The position numbers and the translations under genes were made by a program. A stretch of DNA of 64,000 nt from Daucus carota subsp. sativus. Lineage: Eukaryota; Streptophyta; Magnoliopsida; Apiales; Apiaceae. The stretch spans positions 37,499,454 through 37,563,453 of the forward strand of contig NC_030389.2 in NCBI RefSeq assembly GCF_001625215.2. Reading direction: 5' to 3'. Of this stretch, positions 35,195 to 47,300 are shown one piece after another (the first letter of the stretch is position 1; each line of letters starts with the position of its first letter). The notes beneath the pieces are model-generated. The model saw only the letters and a list, made by a program, of their open reading frames with translations, did not search any database and was not told where the DNA came from.

Positions 35195-38100
35195 ATGGGT
35201 CTCAGCAATGACCTGACAAAGAAAACTCCGATCTTTCATCTTCCAGTGTGGGCTTTAGTTGTGATTTTTGTGGTAGTTCCAGTGGTTCTTTTGGTGCTTC
35301 CGATGTGTATTTCAAGAAGGAGATCGAAGAAGGCTACTGAGAAGCTTCCGATTAGCCAGAACCAAATTGTGTCAAGTGAGTTCAAGGAGATCAGAATGGA
35401 TCAAAATTCAGCAAAGAATTTTGTTGCCTATGGTGGGGAGTTCTCCACCTCTGAGGATAAGTACAATGGCAAAGATTCGGATAAGCTGTTGGAGCATTTA
35501 AGAGATGATCAGATCAAGAATCCTAATATTAATAGCCGATCCGGATCTTTTAACAAGTTAGAGGATACAACATTTCAGAATGTTTCTTCCCCTCTTTCTG
35601 GACTGCCCGAGTTCTCACACCTTGGTTGGGGCCATTGGTTTACGCTAAGGGATCTGGAAGTCGCCACAAATCGGTTTTCAAAAGATAATGTTATTGGTGA
35701 AGGTGGATATGGTGTTGTTTATCAGGGTTATCTCCCAAATGGATCAATAATAGCTGTTAAAAAGATCTTCAACAACCTGTAAGTCAGTTAGGCTTCTTTC
35801 CAGTGACATGTGATTTATTCCTATAATTTTTGCTAGATTATATGTAACTCTAGCTGATGGTATGATATAAAATATGTCGTGCAGAGGACAAGCAGAGAAG
35901 GATTTCAAAATTGAAGTCGAGGCCATTGGCCATGTCCGGCATAAAAACCTAGTTAGACTTCTGGGATACTGCATTGAAGGGACCCAAAGGTACCACATTT
36001 ATGATCTGCTCTCGTCTCTCTAGGCATCTGTCAAAATCTAAAGAGTTTTAGCGTAGATGAAAAATATACTGACGAATGGATTATCATATTAAACGAAACA
36101 TGTGTAGAGAATTCTGAATGTCTAAGTTTAGGATTTTTTAATATTTTGACTGATTTCAAACAAAGCTTGCATCAAATTTGGAGGAGACGAATTCAATCAA
36201 AAAAACAGAGAATGTGGTCTTTTCTTTTTTGTACTTCATCAAGTCTACCCTACCGTTGCTCTTCATTTAGATAGGGATTTTAAGAAGTATTAACGGCTTG
36301 TCGACTTCTAATCTAATCCAGGATGTTGGTCTATGAGTATGTCAACAACGGCAATTTGGAACAGTGGCTTCATGGAGCTATGAGTCAACATGGATGCCTT
36401 ACTTGGGCGGCTCGAATGAAGGTTATACTAGGCACTGCAAAGGCGTAAGTCGATCTGTATATATCTTTATCATAGGTTCGATCTGTTGGGGGTAATTTTA
36501 TTAAACACACTCACCTCTTGCAGGCTTGCATACTTGCACGAGGCCATAGAACCGAAAGTGGTGCATCGAGACATTAAGTCAAGCAATATCCTATTAGATG
36601 ATGAATTCAATGCTAAGATTTCTGATTTTGGTCTGGCCAAGTTGTTAGGTGCTGGTGAAAGTCACATTACAACCAGAGTTATGGGTACTTTTGGGTAAGC
36701 ATATTCTCTGAAGCTGTCTTTGTACTCAATTGCACTTCTCAGTTTTCAACTTCTCATAAATGCTTCAATTCAGATATGTAGCACCAGAATATGCCAATAG
36801 CGGCCTTCTGAATGAGAAAAGCGATGTTTATAGTTTTGGGGTCGTGCTTTTGGAGGCAATTACGGGAAGAGATCCCGTGGATTATGGCCGTCCAGCAGAT
36901 GAGGTATCTACTATCTACACTTTGCAGCTCAATTTCTTTTAATGCCACCAATACGTTGTTATGATTCTTTGTTGAATTATAGAATGTAATCTTGTCGAAG
37001 AACACGGTGAATATACAAAGTATACTGGAATCTGGACTTTTAACACTTATCTGTTTGTTTCTTGATAACGCCAATCTCCGATCCCGGTCCTTCCTCCGCC
37101 GTGGATGACGGTTCTGCGGTGTAGCTGCTGGATGGGAGCCTACAAAACAACACCGGAGGGGGGTTTTGACCCCGCGGCGCCTCCGGCGTGAGGGTAAGCG
37201 TAGGTTTCGGAAGGATAAAGATTAGAGAAAGTGTTTTATCTATATGTGGTGGGTGAAGGTGTATGTGTGGTGGTTGCTGGTGGTTGGTGGCTGAGAGTGT
37301 TTGAATATATGCTGAGTGTAAGTGTGTGTAAAATGAGTGTAAAGAGAGAGTGAAGTTAACCCCCAGACTCTTGATCCTTGGTCCATTTATAGGCCAAGGA
37401 TTAGGGTTCGGGGGTGCGTACCTGGATCCTGGTCCTACACGTGTAGGGGTTTGATCTCCTACACGTGTCCAGGTGTCGGCGTATGAGTAGTATTTTGGAA
37501 TGTTCCCTGGCTTGTCTCTATCGCCAGTAGTTGACCGTTATGTTTGTCTTTATCGTGTCAGTCTGCGCCTCGTGCAGCAAGTGTCGGCTGGTACATATGC
37601 GCCCGGGCAAGTAGTAGGTTTTGCTGTATCCGGGTGAGGGATCTTGTCCGGGTTGTGTAACCTGACAAGACTAGGGGGCGTCCTGCGGTGTTGGCGGCTA
37701 CCCGGGGTGGAGGCTCCTCTAAAGGACCCGGGTGTTGCTTCTGAAGGGCCCGGGTGTTGCTTAACCGGGTTATACCCTATCATTTGCCCCCCACTCCCTT
37801 ATATAGATTTTCTATGTGAGGGAGTAGAGTGTAGTTTTTGTTTTTTGCTTCCCCGGCCGAGTGGATCCGAGTACTTGGTGGAAGTTCGTGATTGCCCTCT
37901 GCCCGGGTAGACCCGGGTAAGGTTTTGTGCTTTGCTCTGGATCCGGGTAGGAGTTGCAGCCAATTGTCTTTGCGTTGTTTGTCGAATGGACCCGGGTGAA
38001 ATAGACAGTGTCCGGGTTCGTAGGAGATGAATCGATGATTCTGCCGAGGGAATTCCGAGAGGTTTTTACTCACAGCTGTTTCTTTGTTTCGAAACTTGAA

Positions 38101-41100
38101 CGGGCGCGCCTTTTGAGGAAGTGTAATGATGAAACGGCTGTAATAACTGCCGTACGACCAATAGGGAGTGGCCACGTGGCCTAGTGATGTGGCTATAAGT
38201 ACAGCCCTCCCTTTCAGTTTCCATTTTTCACTTTTGCCTTTGTTTTCGAAATTGTCTTTTCGCCGGAGTTTTCTTCCAAAGTCGCTAGGTTTTCAAGTGC
38301 TCTTTGAGGATTCTTGCCGCCGTTGCTTGCGTGCTCCGTCTTTCTTTTCGGTCTTTTCTCCAGTAAGTTCCCCCTTCTTTCTTTCTTTGTATTTTCGTCT
38401 TTCCATGTATGAAGTCATTTGCATGAAGTTTATTTTTCCGAAATGCTTATTTTCGGTGGTTGTCACGCTCCGTATTCGTGTCTTTTCGCCGTCGTTCTTT
38501 GTTATGCGAAGCTTAGTTTCAGTTTTGTTTGCTTGTGTTTTGTGTTTTCGATTTTGGGGTGTGTTTGGGGCTTTGGGTTCCGTGGTGATTTCTGGGTTTT
38601 GATTAACGAAGAACACCAGTTATGTTCTTGAATGTATATGTGTGTATATGTGTATAGTTTAGAGGGTTTATGTTTTGATCTTGGATTGGATTTGAAAATG
38701 TGTTAGAAACTGTTTACGGCTCTTGGGCTTCTCAGGTTTTGAACTGAACCCGGGTAGGGTGTTTGTGCCCGGGTTGGGTAGCTTTAGGACACAGCCGTTT
38801 TAGGTGTTTGTAGGTTGTGTTCGTACTTTGCGAAGGGAAGGGTTTCCGACCCGGGTATATATGTTAGGTCCGGGTAGGGCTTTTGGGCGTTTTGTCTTGT
38901 CCTTGGGAAAACTTTTTGTGAAAACTTTTTGTGCTGTAGTATGTACATAGGATCCGGGTATCTTTTTAGTATACCATACTCTTCTCCCACGTAAATTTGA
39001 AGAAAGAGAGGGCCCGGGTAGGCTTTGCAGGATATGGTGTATGTGTCTTAATGGTGAGCCCGGGTAGATGTGCTGGTATTCTTGTAGCTTCCCGACTTGT
39101 GAGGATTTTCACGTCGCTGTAGCATATATTGGACCCGGTCGCGTTTTTAATATATAGCCCCGGGTCGGTTTGTAAGATGTTTGTAGTGTAAGATGGACCC
39201 GGGTAGATCTTTTAGCTCATGGCGTGCTTGTTTTTTGTTTTCTCTTTGGTATGTTCTTCACATAGAATTAGGATGGGATCCGGACCTAAATAAAACTTGT
39301 CACAATGTGTGAATTCTAAAAACTGACCCGGATTGCTTCTCTGTTTAGGTCCATGGTCCGGATCCCTAGGCGGCAAAGACGAGAAATTGTTGCGTATTCT
39401 GCTGTACCCGGGGAGTTTTCCAGTGACATAGAGTGTGACGAAGTCCATACTCTTGCTCACCGTGCTCAGGTGAAGATGGCTGAAAGAGAAGTTTCTTCTT
39501 CCGGGGTGGTGTCCGCGTTTCAGAAGGTTACCAAGACGATTGGAAGGCAGGTAATCATGTCCCCAGAAGGCGTCTGGTGTGACTCGAAGTCGTATTTTAT
39601 TACCAAGGCCCCCCTTGTCGAGGAGAAGGGTTTTTATACGAATATGGCCGGGTTCTATAGGCGTAAGCATCCTGACGGCCCCTTAGCTCCCTATAACAAG
39701 GAGGAGTTCGATGAGAGGTTTCGCGAATTTCCTGGGATCCGGGCTCCGTTCCCGGTGAGGAGCCATATTAAAGAGATGTCTCCGGATATGGCTGACCGGA
39801 TGATTCGGGCAGCTTTTCAACTTCCCCCTGAGATCGAGTGGAGGTGGCCCGAGCCTGGGGAGAAAATATATCATCGACCCGCAGACGGTTTTGTCCCGGT
39901 ATGGATGGAACATCTTCGGTCCGGGTGGAACCCCCGGTGGACGATCAACCGTCCACCCCACATATAGCTTCACACATTGTGACAAGTTTTATTTAGGTCC
40001 GGATCCCATCCTAATTCTATGTGAAGAACATACCAAAGAGAAAACAAAAAACAAGCACGCCATGAGCTAAAAGATCTACCCGGGTCCATCTTACACTACA
40101 AACATCTTACAAACCGACCCGGGGCTATATATTAAAAACGCGACCGGGTCCAATATATGCTACAGCGACGTGAAAATCCTCACAAGTCGGGAAGCTACAA
40201 GAATACCAGCACATCTACCCGGGCTCACCATTAAGACACATACACCATATCCTGCAAAGCCTACCCGGGCCCTCTCTTTCTTCAAATTTACGTGGGAGAA
40301 GAGTATGGTATACTAAAAAGATACCCGGTTCCTATGTACATACTACAGCACAAAAAGTTTTCACAAAAAGTTTTCCCAAGGACAAGACAAAACGCCCAAA
40401 AGCCCTACCCGGACCTAACATATATACCCGGGTCGGAAACCCTTCCCTTCGCAAAGTACGAACACAACCTACAAACACCTAAAACGGCTGTGTCCTAAAG
40501 CTACCCAACCTGGGCACAAACACCCTACCCGGGTTCAGTTCAAAACCTGAGAAGCCCAAGAGCCGTAAACAGTTTCTAACACATTTTCAAATCCAATCCA
40601 AGATCAAAACATAAACCCTCTAAACTATACACATATACACACATATACATTCAAGAACATAACTGGTGTTCTTCGTTAATCAAAACCCAGAAATCACCAC
40701 GGAACCCAAAGCCCCAAACACACCCCAAAATCGAAAACACAAAACACAAGCAAACAAAACTGAAACTAAGCTTCGCATAACAAAGAATGACGGCGAAAAG
40801 ACACGAATACGGAGCGTGACAACCACCGAAAATAAGCATTTCGGAAAAATAAACTTCATGCAAATGACTTCATACATGGAAAGACGAAAATACAAAGAAA
40901 GAAAGAGAGGGCCCGGGTAGGCTTTGCAGGATATGGTGTATGTGTCTTAATGGAGAGCCCGGGTAGATGTGTTGGTATTCTTGTAGCTTCCCGACTTGTG
41001 AGGATTTTCACGTCGCTGTAGCATATATTGGACCCGGTCGGTTTGTAAGATGGACCCGGGTAGATCTTTTAGCTCATGGCGTGCTTGTTTTTTGTTTTCT

Positions 41101-42942
41101 CTTTGGTATGTTCTTCACATAGAATTAGGATGGGATCCGGACCTAAATAAAACTTGTCACAATGTGTGAATTCTAAAAACTGACCCGGATTGCTTCTCTG
41201 TTTAGGTCCATGGTCCGGATCCCTAGGCGGCCTTGGCCTATAAATGGACCAAGGATCAAGAGTCTGGGGGTTAACTTCACTCTCTCTTTACACTCATTTT
41301 ACACACACTTACACTCAGCATATATTCAAACACTCTCAGCCACCAACCACCAGCAACCACCACACATACACCTTCACCCACCACATATAGATAACACACT
41401 TTCTCTAATCTTTATCCTTCCGAAACCTACGCTTACCCTCACGCCGGAGGCGCCGCGGGGTCAAAACCCCCCTCCGGTGTTGTTTTGTAGGCTCCCATCC
41501 AGCAACTACACCGCAGAACCGTCATCCAACTTACTGGAGAAAAGACCGAAAAGAAAGACGGAGCACGCAAGCAACGGCGGCAAGAATCCTCAAAGAGCAC
41601 TTGAAAACCTAGCGACTTTGGAAGAAAACTCCGGCGAAAAGACAATTTCGAAACTTGAACGGGCGCGCCTTTTGAGGAAGTGTAATGATGAAACGGCTGT
41701 AATAACTGCCGTACGACCAATAGGGAGTGGCCACGTGGCCTAGTGCTGTGGCTATAAGTACAGCCCTCCCTTTCAGGTTCCACCCGGTTAAGCAACACCC
41801 GGGCCCTTCAGAAGCAACACCCGGGTCCTTTAGAGGAGCCTCCACCCCGGGTAGCCGCCAACACCGCAGGACGCCCCCTAGTCTTGTCAGGTTACACAAC
41901 CCGGACAAGATCCCTCACCCGGATACAGCAAAACCTACTACTTGCCCGGGCGCATATGTACCAGCCGACACTTGCTGCACGAGGCGCAGACTGACACGAT
42001 AAAGACAAACATAACGGTCAACTACTGGCGATAGAGACAAGCCAGGGAACATTCCAAAATACTACTCATACGCCGACACCTGGACACGTGTAGGGGATCA
42101 AACCCCTACACGTGTAGGACCAGGATCCAGGTACGCACCCCCGAACCCTAATCCTTGGCCTATAAATGGACCAAGGATCAAGAGTCTGGGGGTTAACTTC
42201 ACTCTCTCTTTACACTCATTTTACACACACTTACACTCAGCATATATTCAAACACTCTCAGCCACCAACCACCAGCAACCACCACACATACACCTTCACC
42301 CACCACATATAGATAACACACTTTCTCTAATCTTTATCCTTCCGAAACCTACGCTTACCCTCACGCCGGAGGCGCCGCGGGGTCAAAACCCCCCTCCGGT
42401 GTTGTTTTGTAGGCTCCCATCCAGCAGCTACACCGCAGAACCGTCATCCACGGCGGAGGAAGGACCGGGATCGGAGATTGGCGTTATCATTTCTTGAACT
42501 ATTAAAATCCATGATGCATGCAGGTAAATATGGTGGATTGGCTTAAACTGATGGTTGGGAGCAAGCGGTCAGAAGAAGTGATCGACCCGTCTCTGGAGCC
42601 CAAGCCATCTAGAACTGCTCTTAAACGAGCACTGTTGACTGCATTGAGGTGTGTTGATCCAGATTCCCAGAAAAGACTCACAATGAGTGAAGTTGTCCGG
42701 ATGCTGGAATCAGAGGACTACCCTTTGTCGCGGGAGGTATGCTTATAGCTTCTTGAACCAACACTGCACAATGTTATTGATTATGTACATTTCAATAACA
42801 TGACATTCACGAGAAGGATAGCTGAAACTATAACGAATCACATTCTTTGCATATTCAGGGTCGAAGACGTCAGAGAAATCAAGGCGGAGCCACGGAAGCA
42901 GAGTCTGCAGGGAGCAAGGTCACTGAGATACATAAATTATAA
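35195..42942 (+). CDS. Membrane receptor-like kinase, RLCK-V type (At5g18500/At2g42960-like)
   Basis: Exons 35195..35778, 35885..35989, 36322..36444, 36524..36694, 36774..36903, 42524..42736 and 42859..42942 give 469 residues in phase. Only about 15 residues precede a transmembrane helix ([19 protein letters not shown]), then a basic stop-transfer (SRRRSKK), a Ser/Asn-rich juxtamembrane stretch and a Ser/Thr kinase domain. It keeps the glycine loop [11 protein letters not shown], the lysine in [23 protein letters not shown] and GTFGYVAPEY, so it should be active. Without an ectodomain it cannot bind a ligand itself and probably acts in a larger receptor complex. The C-terminal tail is basic then acidic ([16 protein letters not shown]). 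Intron 5 (36904..42523) has grown to 5.6 kb by a 5.4-kb LTR-derived insertion; both splice sites are intact and the exons on either side match family order, so splicing may be preserved. Confidence 0.93.
37063..37782 (-). repeat. Left LTR-like arm, minus orientation
   Basis: Read on the minus strand, this 720-bp arm runs TGATAGGGTATAACCCGG to GGCGTTATCA, the TG...CA form of an LTR. It contains a TATA-like CCTATAAATGG about 300 bases before its end. Immediately before it on the minus strand (37783..37805) is a purine-rich tract, GGGAGTGGGGGGCAAA, matching a polypurine tract. This arm therefore looks like a 3' LTR of an element running leftward. Confidence 0.75.
38377..40905. repeat. Internal hairpin: 937-bp inverted arms around the ORF
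   Basis: Segments 38377..39313 and 39969..40905 are inverted copies of equal length, separated by a 655-base loop that holds the element's ORF. A further direct copy of part of the left arm follows at about 40905..41232. On transcription the two arms would fold into a long double-stranded stem. Confidence 0.8.
39353..39967 (+). other. Element-borne ORF with similarity to 'gypsy-type transposase' (PF04195-like) proteins
   Basis: This 204-codon frame starts [20 protein letters not shown] and includes [20 protein letters not shown] and [18 protein letters not shown], the flavour of the plant 'putative gypsy type transposon' domain. It runs opposite to the left LTR-like arm. Antisense accessory ORFs next to the 3' LTR are known in the Tat lineage (Ogre/Retand/RIRE2), so this may be such an ORF carried by a fossil or non-autonomous element. 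A TATA-like GGCTATAAGTAC at about 38190 could be its own promoter. The family call is by eye and uncertain. Confidence 0.5.
41782..42489 (+). repeat. Right LTR-like arm, plus orientation (inverted copy of the left arm)
   Basis: This 708-bp arm is the reverse complement of 37063..37775 with very few differences seen. Its TATA-like box is at about 42160. A second partial copy of the final part of the same arm lies upstream at about 41230..41528. Confidence 0.8.
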
Positions 42943-43408
42943 ATCAAGACTTGAAATCAGGTTAAAGTCATAAGTCATAAGTCATAAAATCAGCCAAACA
43001 AGCTCCTCGGTCTAGCTCTCAAGTTAATATGGATGTGCTCAGTTAACAAAACTGGTTTGCACAAGGAGCAAGTGGTTTTTCAAGCAAGATGTTCCCTTGG
43101 AGTTGTATAATTTGTGCATAATTTATGTAGCATATGTAGCATACACTGGAATTGGTGTGTACAGGTCAGGTTTCGGTATCATATTTGAGAATTAAATTTC
43201 AGTTGCGTTCTCTGTTAAAAATATACGAGCTTTCTTTGATTTTATTATTTTTCGCGAAGAAAATCAATTTTGGATTTTGTACTTTGCTTATGAAAAATGA
43301 CTGACGTCTCTAGTACAAAGATGTAGCATTCTTTGATCCCCATCTCTGAATATGTATAAATGGAATTTAATTTAGCATTGCCTTCTTTTACAGAGGATTA
43401 ACTTGTTA
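42943..43408. other. 3' flank of the RLCK-V gene
   Basis: Presumed 3' UTR and flank. A short tandem of CATAAGT units (42968-42990) is present; nothing else was recognised. Confidence 0.5.
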
Positions 43409-43948
43409 GAGCATCTCCAACCATGAGAAGTTCTTAACTAAAAATTTAGTTGGTATTGTCAAAAATAAAAATTATAGTCAACGTCTTCAAAAAACGATAC
43501 TCAAACCATACTCACCTCTTGTCTATGATTTTCAACCATGAGAATTCCAACCATGAGAAGTTCTTAGCTAAAAGTTTAGTTGGCATTGCCAAAAATAAAA
43601 ATTATAGCCAACGTCTTCAAAAAACGATACTCTAACCATACCCACCCCTTATCTATGATTATAGTCAACCTCCTATAGATAGCTATATTTGTCGATCCTA
43701 TATTTGTCGATGCACTACAAATCTATAAAAAATCTGTAATAATATTACACGTCATTTATTATCATATTAAAGTGATAGATTCTATTTATAACAATCTAAA
43801 ATATTAATAACATACTATTATTAAATTATAACCAACCAATATAACCAATATCATCGAAGCAAAATGTCTTACAGGTTGAATTTTTTTTACATAATGTCCT
43901 ACAAGTCCAATTTAGCCAACCATTATAGCAACTCCGTTGGAGATGCTC
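43409..43948. mobile_element. MITE with GAGCATCTCCAACC ends and internal duplication
   Basis: The ends GAGCATCTCCAACC and GTTGGAGATGCTC are inverted copies, preceded by TTA and followed by GTA, which fits a PIF/Harbinger-like element with a decayed 3-bp duplication. Inside, a segment of 130 bases beginning CCAACCATGAGAAGTTCTTA at 43417 is repeated at 43547. It lies between the convergent kinase genes and may provide part of the 3' flank of either. Confidence 0.6.
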
Positions 43949-44386
43949 GTAGGGCACCTTTTCTTCTTCATTTCCTAGCAGCGTCGAGGCCTTTGAGGCC
44001 TTCATTGGTGAAAAGATGAACTAGACAAGCCTAACCATTAACACCCCTAACTATAGGGGTAGTGTGCACAAAGCTCCTGCATCAGCACAACCTGAGTAGA
44101 TCTAACGTATAATGGGTACAATATAAATCTAATATTTGGAGATTGAACCAAAGCTTAGAACTGGAAATTAAGGCAGTTCCCTGTAGTCCTAAAAAAGAAA
44201 GTCAACAACATTGACAGTTTCTTGCTTCATGATTTCAAGCTTAAGTGCATTACAACAAACAAGTGCAAAATAATCTAATTATATTCAATTGCTAAAGGAA
44301 TTGAACCAGTGTAGAATTTAGCCAAGAATAACGTATTACAGAACATATTAAAACTGCAAGTACAGAATTGCACGGGAAGTGATCCA
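43949..44386. other. 3' flank of the PTI1-like gene
   Basis: Presumed 3' UTR of the leftward PTI1-like gene and intergenic DNA. No gene or repeat was recognised. Confidence 0.45.
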
Positions 44387-47300
44387 CTAGTGATGTGATT
44401 GACTTGGAGTTACAGGCCGAGCATTCAACAAAGGCTGGAGAGCCTTTACCACGATACTCATATTTGGACGAAAATCAGCTTCATATTGCAAACACAAGGC
44501 GGCAACTGCAGCCATCTTTTTCCAGCAAGATATGCATTGCAGGTAGAAAAACAAACAAAAATTACACTAATGCATCAAATTGAAGTCATCTAAATTGCAG
44601 ATTTGCTCAGTTGGATAGTATAGAATGACGAACAATGGGAATGTACAGAAATTAATAATATTTTGTTAAAGATCGGGCACGGTATTCACTCACTAGTTTT
44701 ATCATTCCACTTCTTATATTAAAAAGCTAACTCTCATATCTCTAATTTTTTTAATTTAAAATGAATTACTAATCTTTTCTACTACTACTATCTTTTACAA
44801 ATCTTATTATAGAAAGTTTACACTATCCTTTTTAATAATCTAACCTGTTTCATTCTTCTCACCCAACTCTATGCTTCTTAACATTTCTTCATTTTAGTCC
44901 CCCACCACAACTTCATAACCAGCCAATGCAGCATAACGTTCTCAATCATTTTCATATATGTTCTGATGCGGTTTTTCAGTTTTTTTTTGTGATTTAAATG
45001 TTAAGTTACAGACTTTACCCTAAAAGTGTTGTATTGTATTTAATTCAAATATACATTCTAGAGTACCTTGGCAACTGCCTTGGGTGGGTATTCTCCGCCA
45101 AGTCTAGTGTCAACACATTGTTTCACTTTATCTTCGCTGAGTTTTGGAGTTGCCTAATACAAAGCCACAAATAATTAAAAAAAAATCCACCTCAGTGCCA
45201 AATAATGAAAAACAAGTCATGAAACTGCAGTGAATATAAGTGAGTACCCATGTCACTAGACTCTGCTGTCCTCGAGGCAGTGTGTGATCAACAGGTTTAC
45301 GCCCTGTTAAGAGTTCTAACAGGACAACCCCGAAGCTGTAAACGTCGCTCTTTGAGCTAAGTTGTCCAGTCATTGCATATCTGCCACCAGATATCAGAAT
45401 AATTAGGCCATATTACAGCTCAAGGAGCTAAAGACATGCTTTTCAGTTTAAAACGTCAAGCCGACTGAGAGCAAATGTTTACACTCCAGAAAATTGTACT
45501 GTAGGTGGTTATTCCAGTTCCAGTGGGATCATGTCAGAACGTGTTATTTTACTCTTATTATAATCATATATCATAAGGAAGTGCATAAAGGTGTTAAACA
45601 GAGATATCCTATATTCAAGGTTTCCAGGAGGCTTCTATAGTATGTTTTCTTACAAAGTTCTATATATTTTCATATTATAATACGTGTTTACAGGTCACAT
45701 TGTTTTTTATATATGTTTTTATTAAATAGTTGATGATGAAAACAGAAAGTTGTATAAAGGAACACTACATGCTGGGGCAACTACCTGCGTTTGAAGTCAG
45801 AAGTAGGTACACTAACAGGCTACATTCTTCTCTTTAATCATCCACTTAGATACTTGTATCTAAGGTTTTCAAAGTTCACATATATAAATAGCCTAATAAC
45901 AGTAACAGCTAAAGCAGACCTGACTCTCTACAGATGCCCATGTGCGATGTGCACTTCAAACCAAAAATTTCCTGTGATTAGCTTAGGTGTAACTTGGAAG
46001 CAATCTGATATACATTCAAGTCTACCTGCTAGTTGCTACAGGAACCTGATTTACCAAAATCCTAGATTTAGCTTCCGACACAGATTGAGCTCTCTTAGCA
46101 AAACCATCAGGCATAGGTAAAGTATTACCTTGTCTCGAACTATGTTGAATCCAAGTTCTAAAATGTTATTCTTTTTATTTAATTAAATATGCGACAACTA
46201 TGTTGGGTAATGAAGATATTTAAGTTGGTCGCCAAATCCTGCAATGTCAATTTGACTAGAATACGGGATATTAAAAAGAAAAAGCAAATGGAAGAAGAAT
46301 GATTTCCATAAAGAGCTTACTCAGGCGCATGATAACCAAAAGTTCCAAGAACACGAGTTGAATGAAGGCGTGCTGCCTGGTCAGGTGCTTGATTTGACAG
46401 GTCAAAATCAGCAATTTTAGCTACATCAGCATCAAAAAGTAAAACATTGCTGGACTTGATATCCCGATGGATAATATGAGGCTGCGTCTTTTCGTGGAGA
46501 TACTCAAGTCCCTTTGCTGCTCCCACAGCAATCTTCACTCGTTGGGGCCATGATAAAACTGGACCTCGTTCTGCACCCTTAACACCTTTTCTTCCTACAT
46601 CAACCATGCACAATTAACCTTATTACCAACAACACGAATAGTTACTAATTGCAAAGCACAATTAACCTTATTACCAACAACACGAATAGGTAATGAAAAG
46701 CACAGTTGAAAAGGTTAAAGGCCCACTACATTTCGTTAAGACATTGCACACTCACTCTGCATATGTATAAATAGATAATTATGAGAGATGACAAATACAG
46801 ATCAAACAAATATACCTAAACAAATAATGTACATTGTGCTTTAATAGGATGAAGGCAATTCCCTGTACAATTGTCTCACAGATCCGCAAATGCTAAAAGA
46901 TACGGTCTATCTTAATGAGCTTTGACTAATTAGTATCCTGAATTCCAAAATAATCCTTGATAATTGTGTTTGGTACAAAGTTCCTACTCCAAGCAATAAT
47001 TGTGTTTGGTTCAAAGTCCTTAATAATCGTGTGTGGTACAGCTCATGATGCATCCATCCACATTCAGAGACCATTTAAAGTTTAAATACTTTTATGAATA
47101 CATGACACCACAGAACTACATATAAACAGTCAAGATAGTAAATTTCAGACACTTTCAAAAAAAGAATCCAACACTACATACCATGCAGAATGTCATGAAG
47201 AGATCCATTTGAGGCATACTCATAGGCAAGGACACAAATACCACCATCCACACAATAACCAAGTAGCTCAACAACATTATCATGTTTAAGCCGGGATGCA

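Larger units (their letters stand above)
37063..42489. mobile_element. Palindromic LTR-derived insertion (Ty3/gypsy-type, non-autonomous) in a kinase intron
   Basis: The element starts TGATAACGCC and ends GGCGTTATCA and is flanked by a perfect 5-bp duplication TTTCT (37058..37062 and 42490..42494), as left by an LTR-retrotransposon integrase. The two LTR-like ends lie in opposite orientations instead of both pointing the same way. The interior is a patchwork of inverted and direct copies of one region around a single ORF. No gag, protease, reverse transcriptase or integrase coding was seen. A recurrent CCCGGGT motif and higher GC content set it apart from the host intron. The intact duplication and near-identity of the arms point to a young insertion. 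It is best viewed as a rearranged non-autonomous derivative, possibly of the Tat lineage. Confidence 0.85.

Noticed and set aside
37550-38631. Several 70-144 codon frames in the LTR-derived insertion
   Set aside because: They occur on both strands of inverted copies and show no domain; only the frame at 39353..39967 looks like a real protein.
46400-46430. DFD instead of DFG in the PTI1-like kinase as a dead-kinase mark
   Set aside because: DFDLSNQ is the normal form in PTI1-like kinases.
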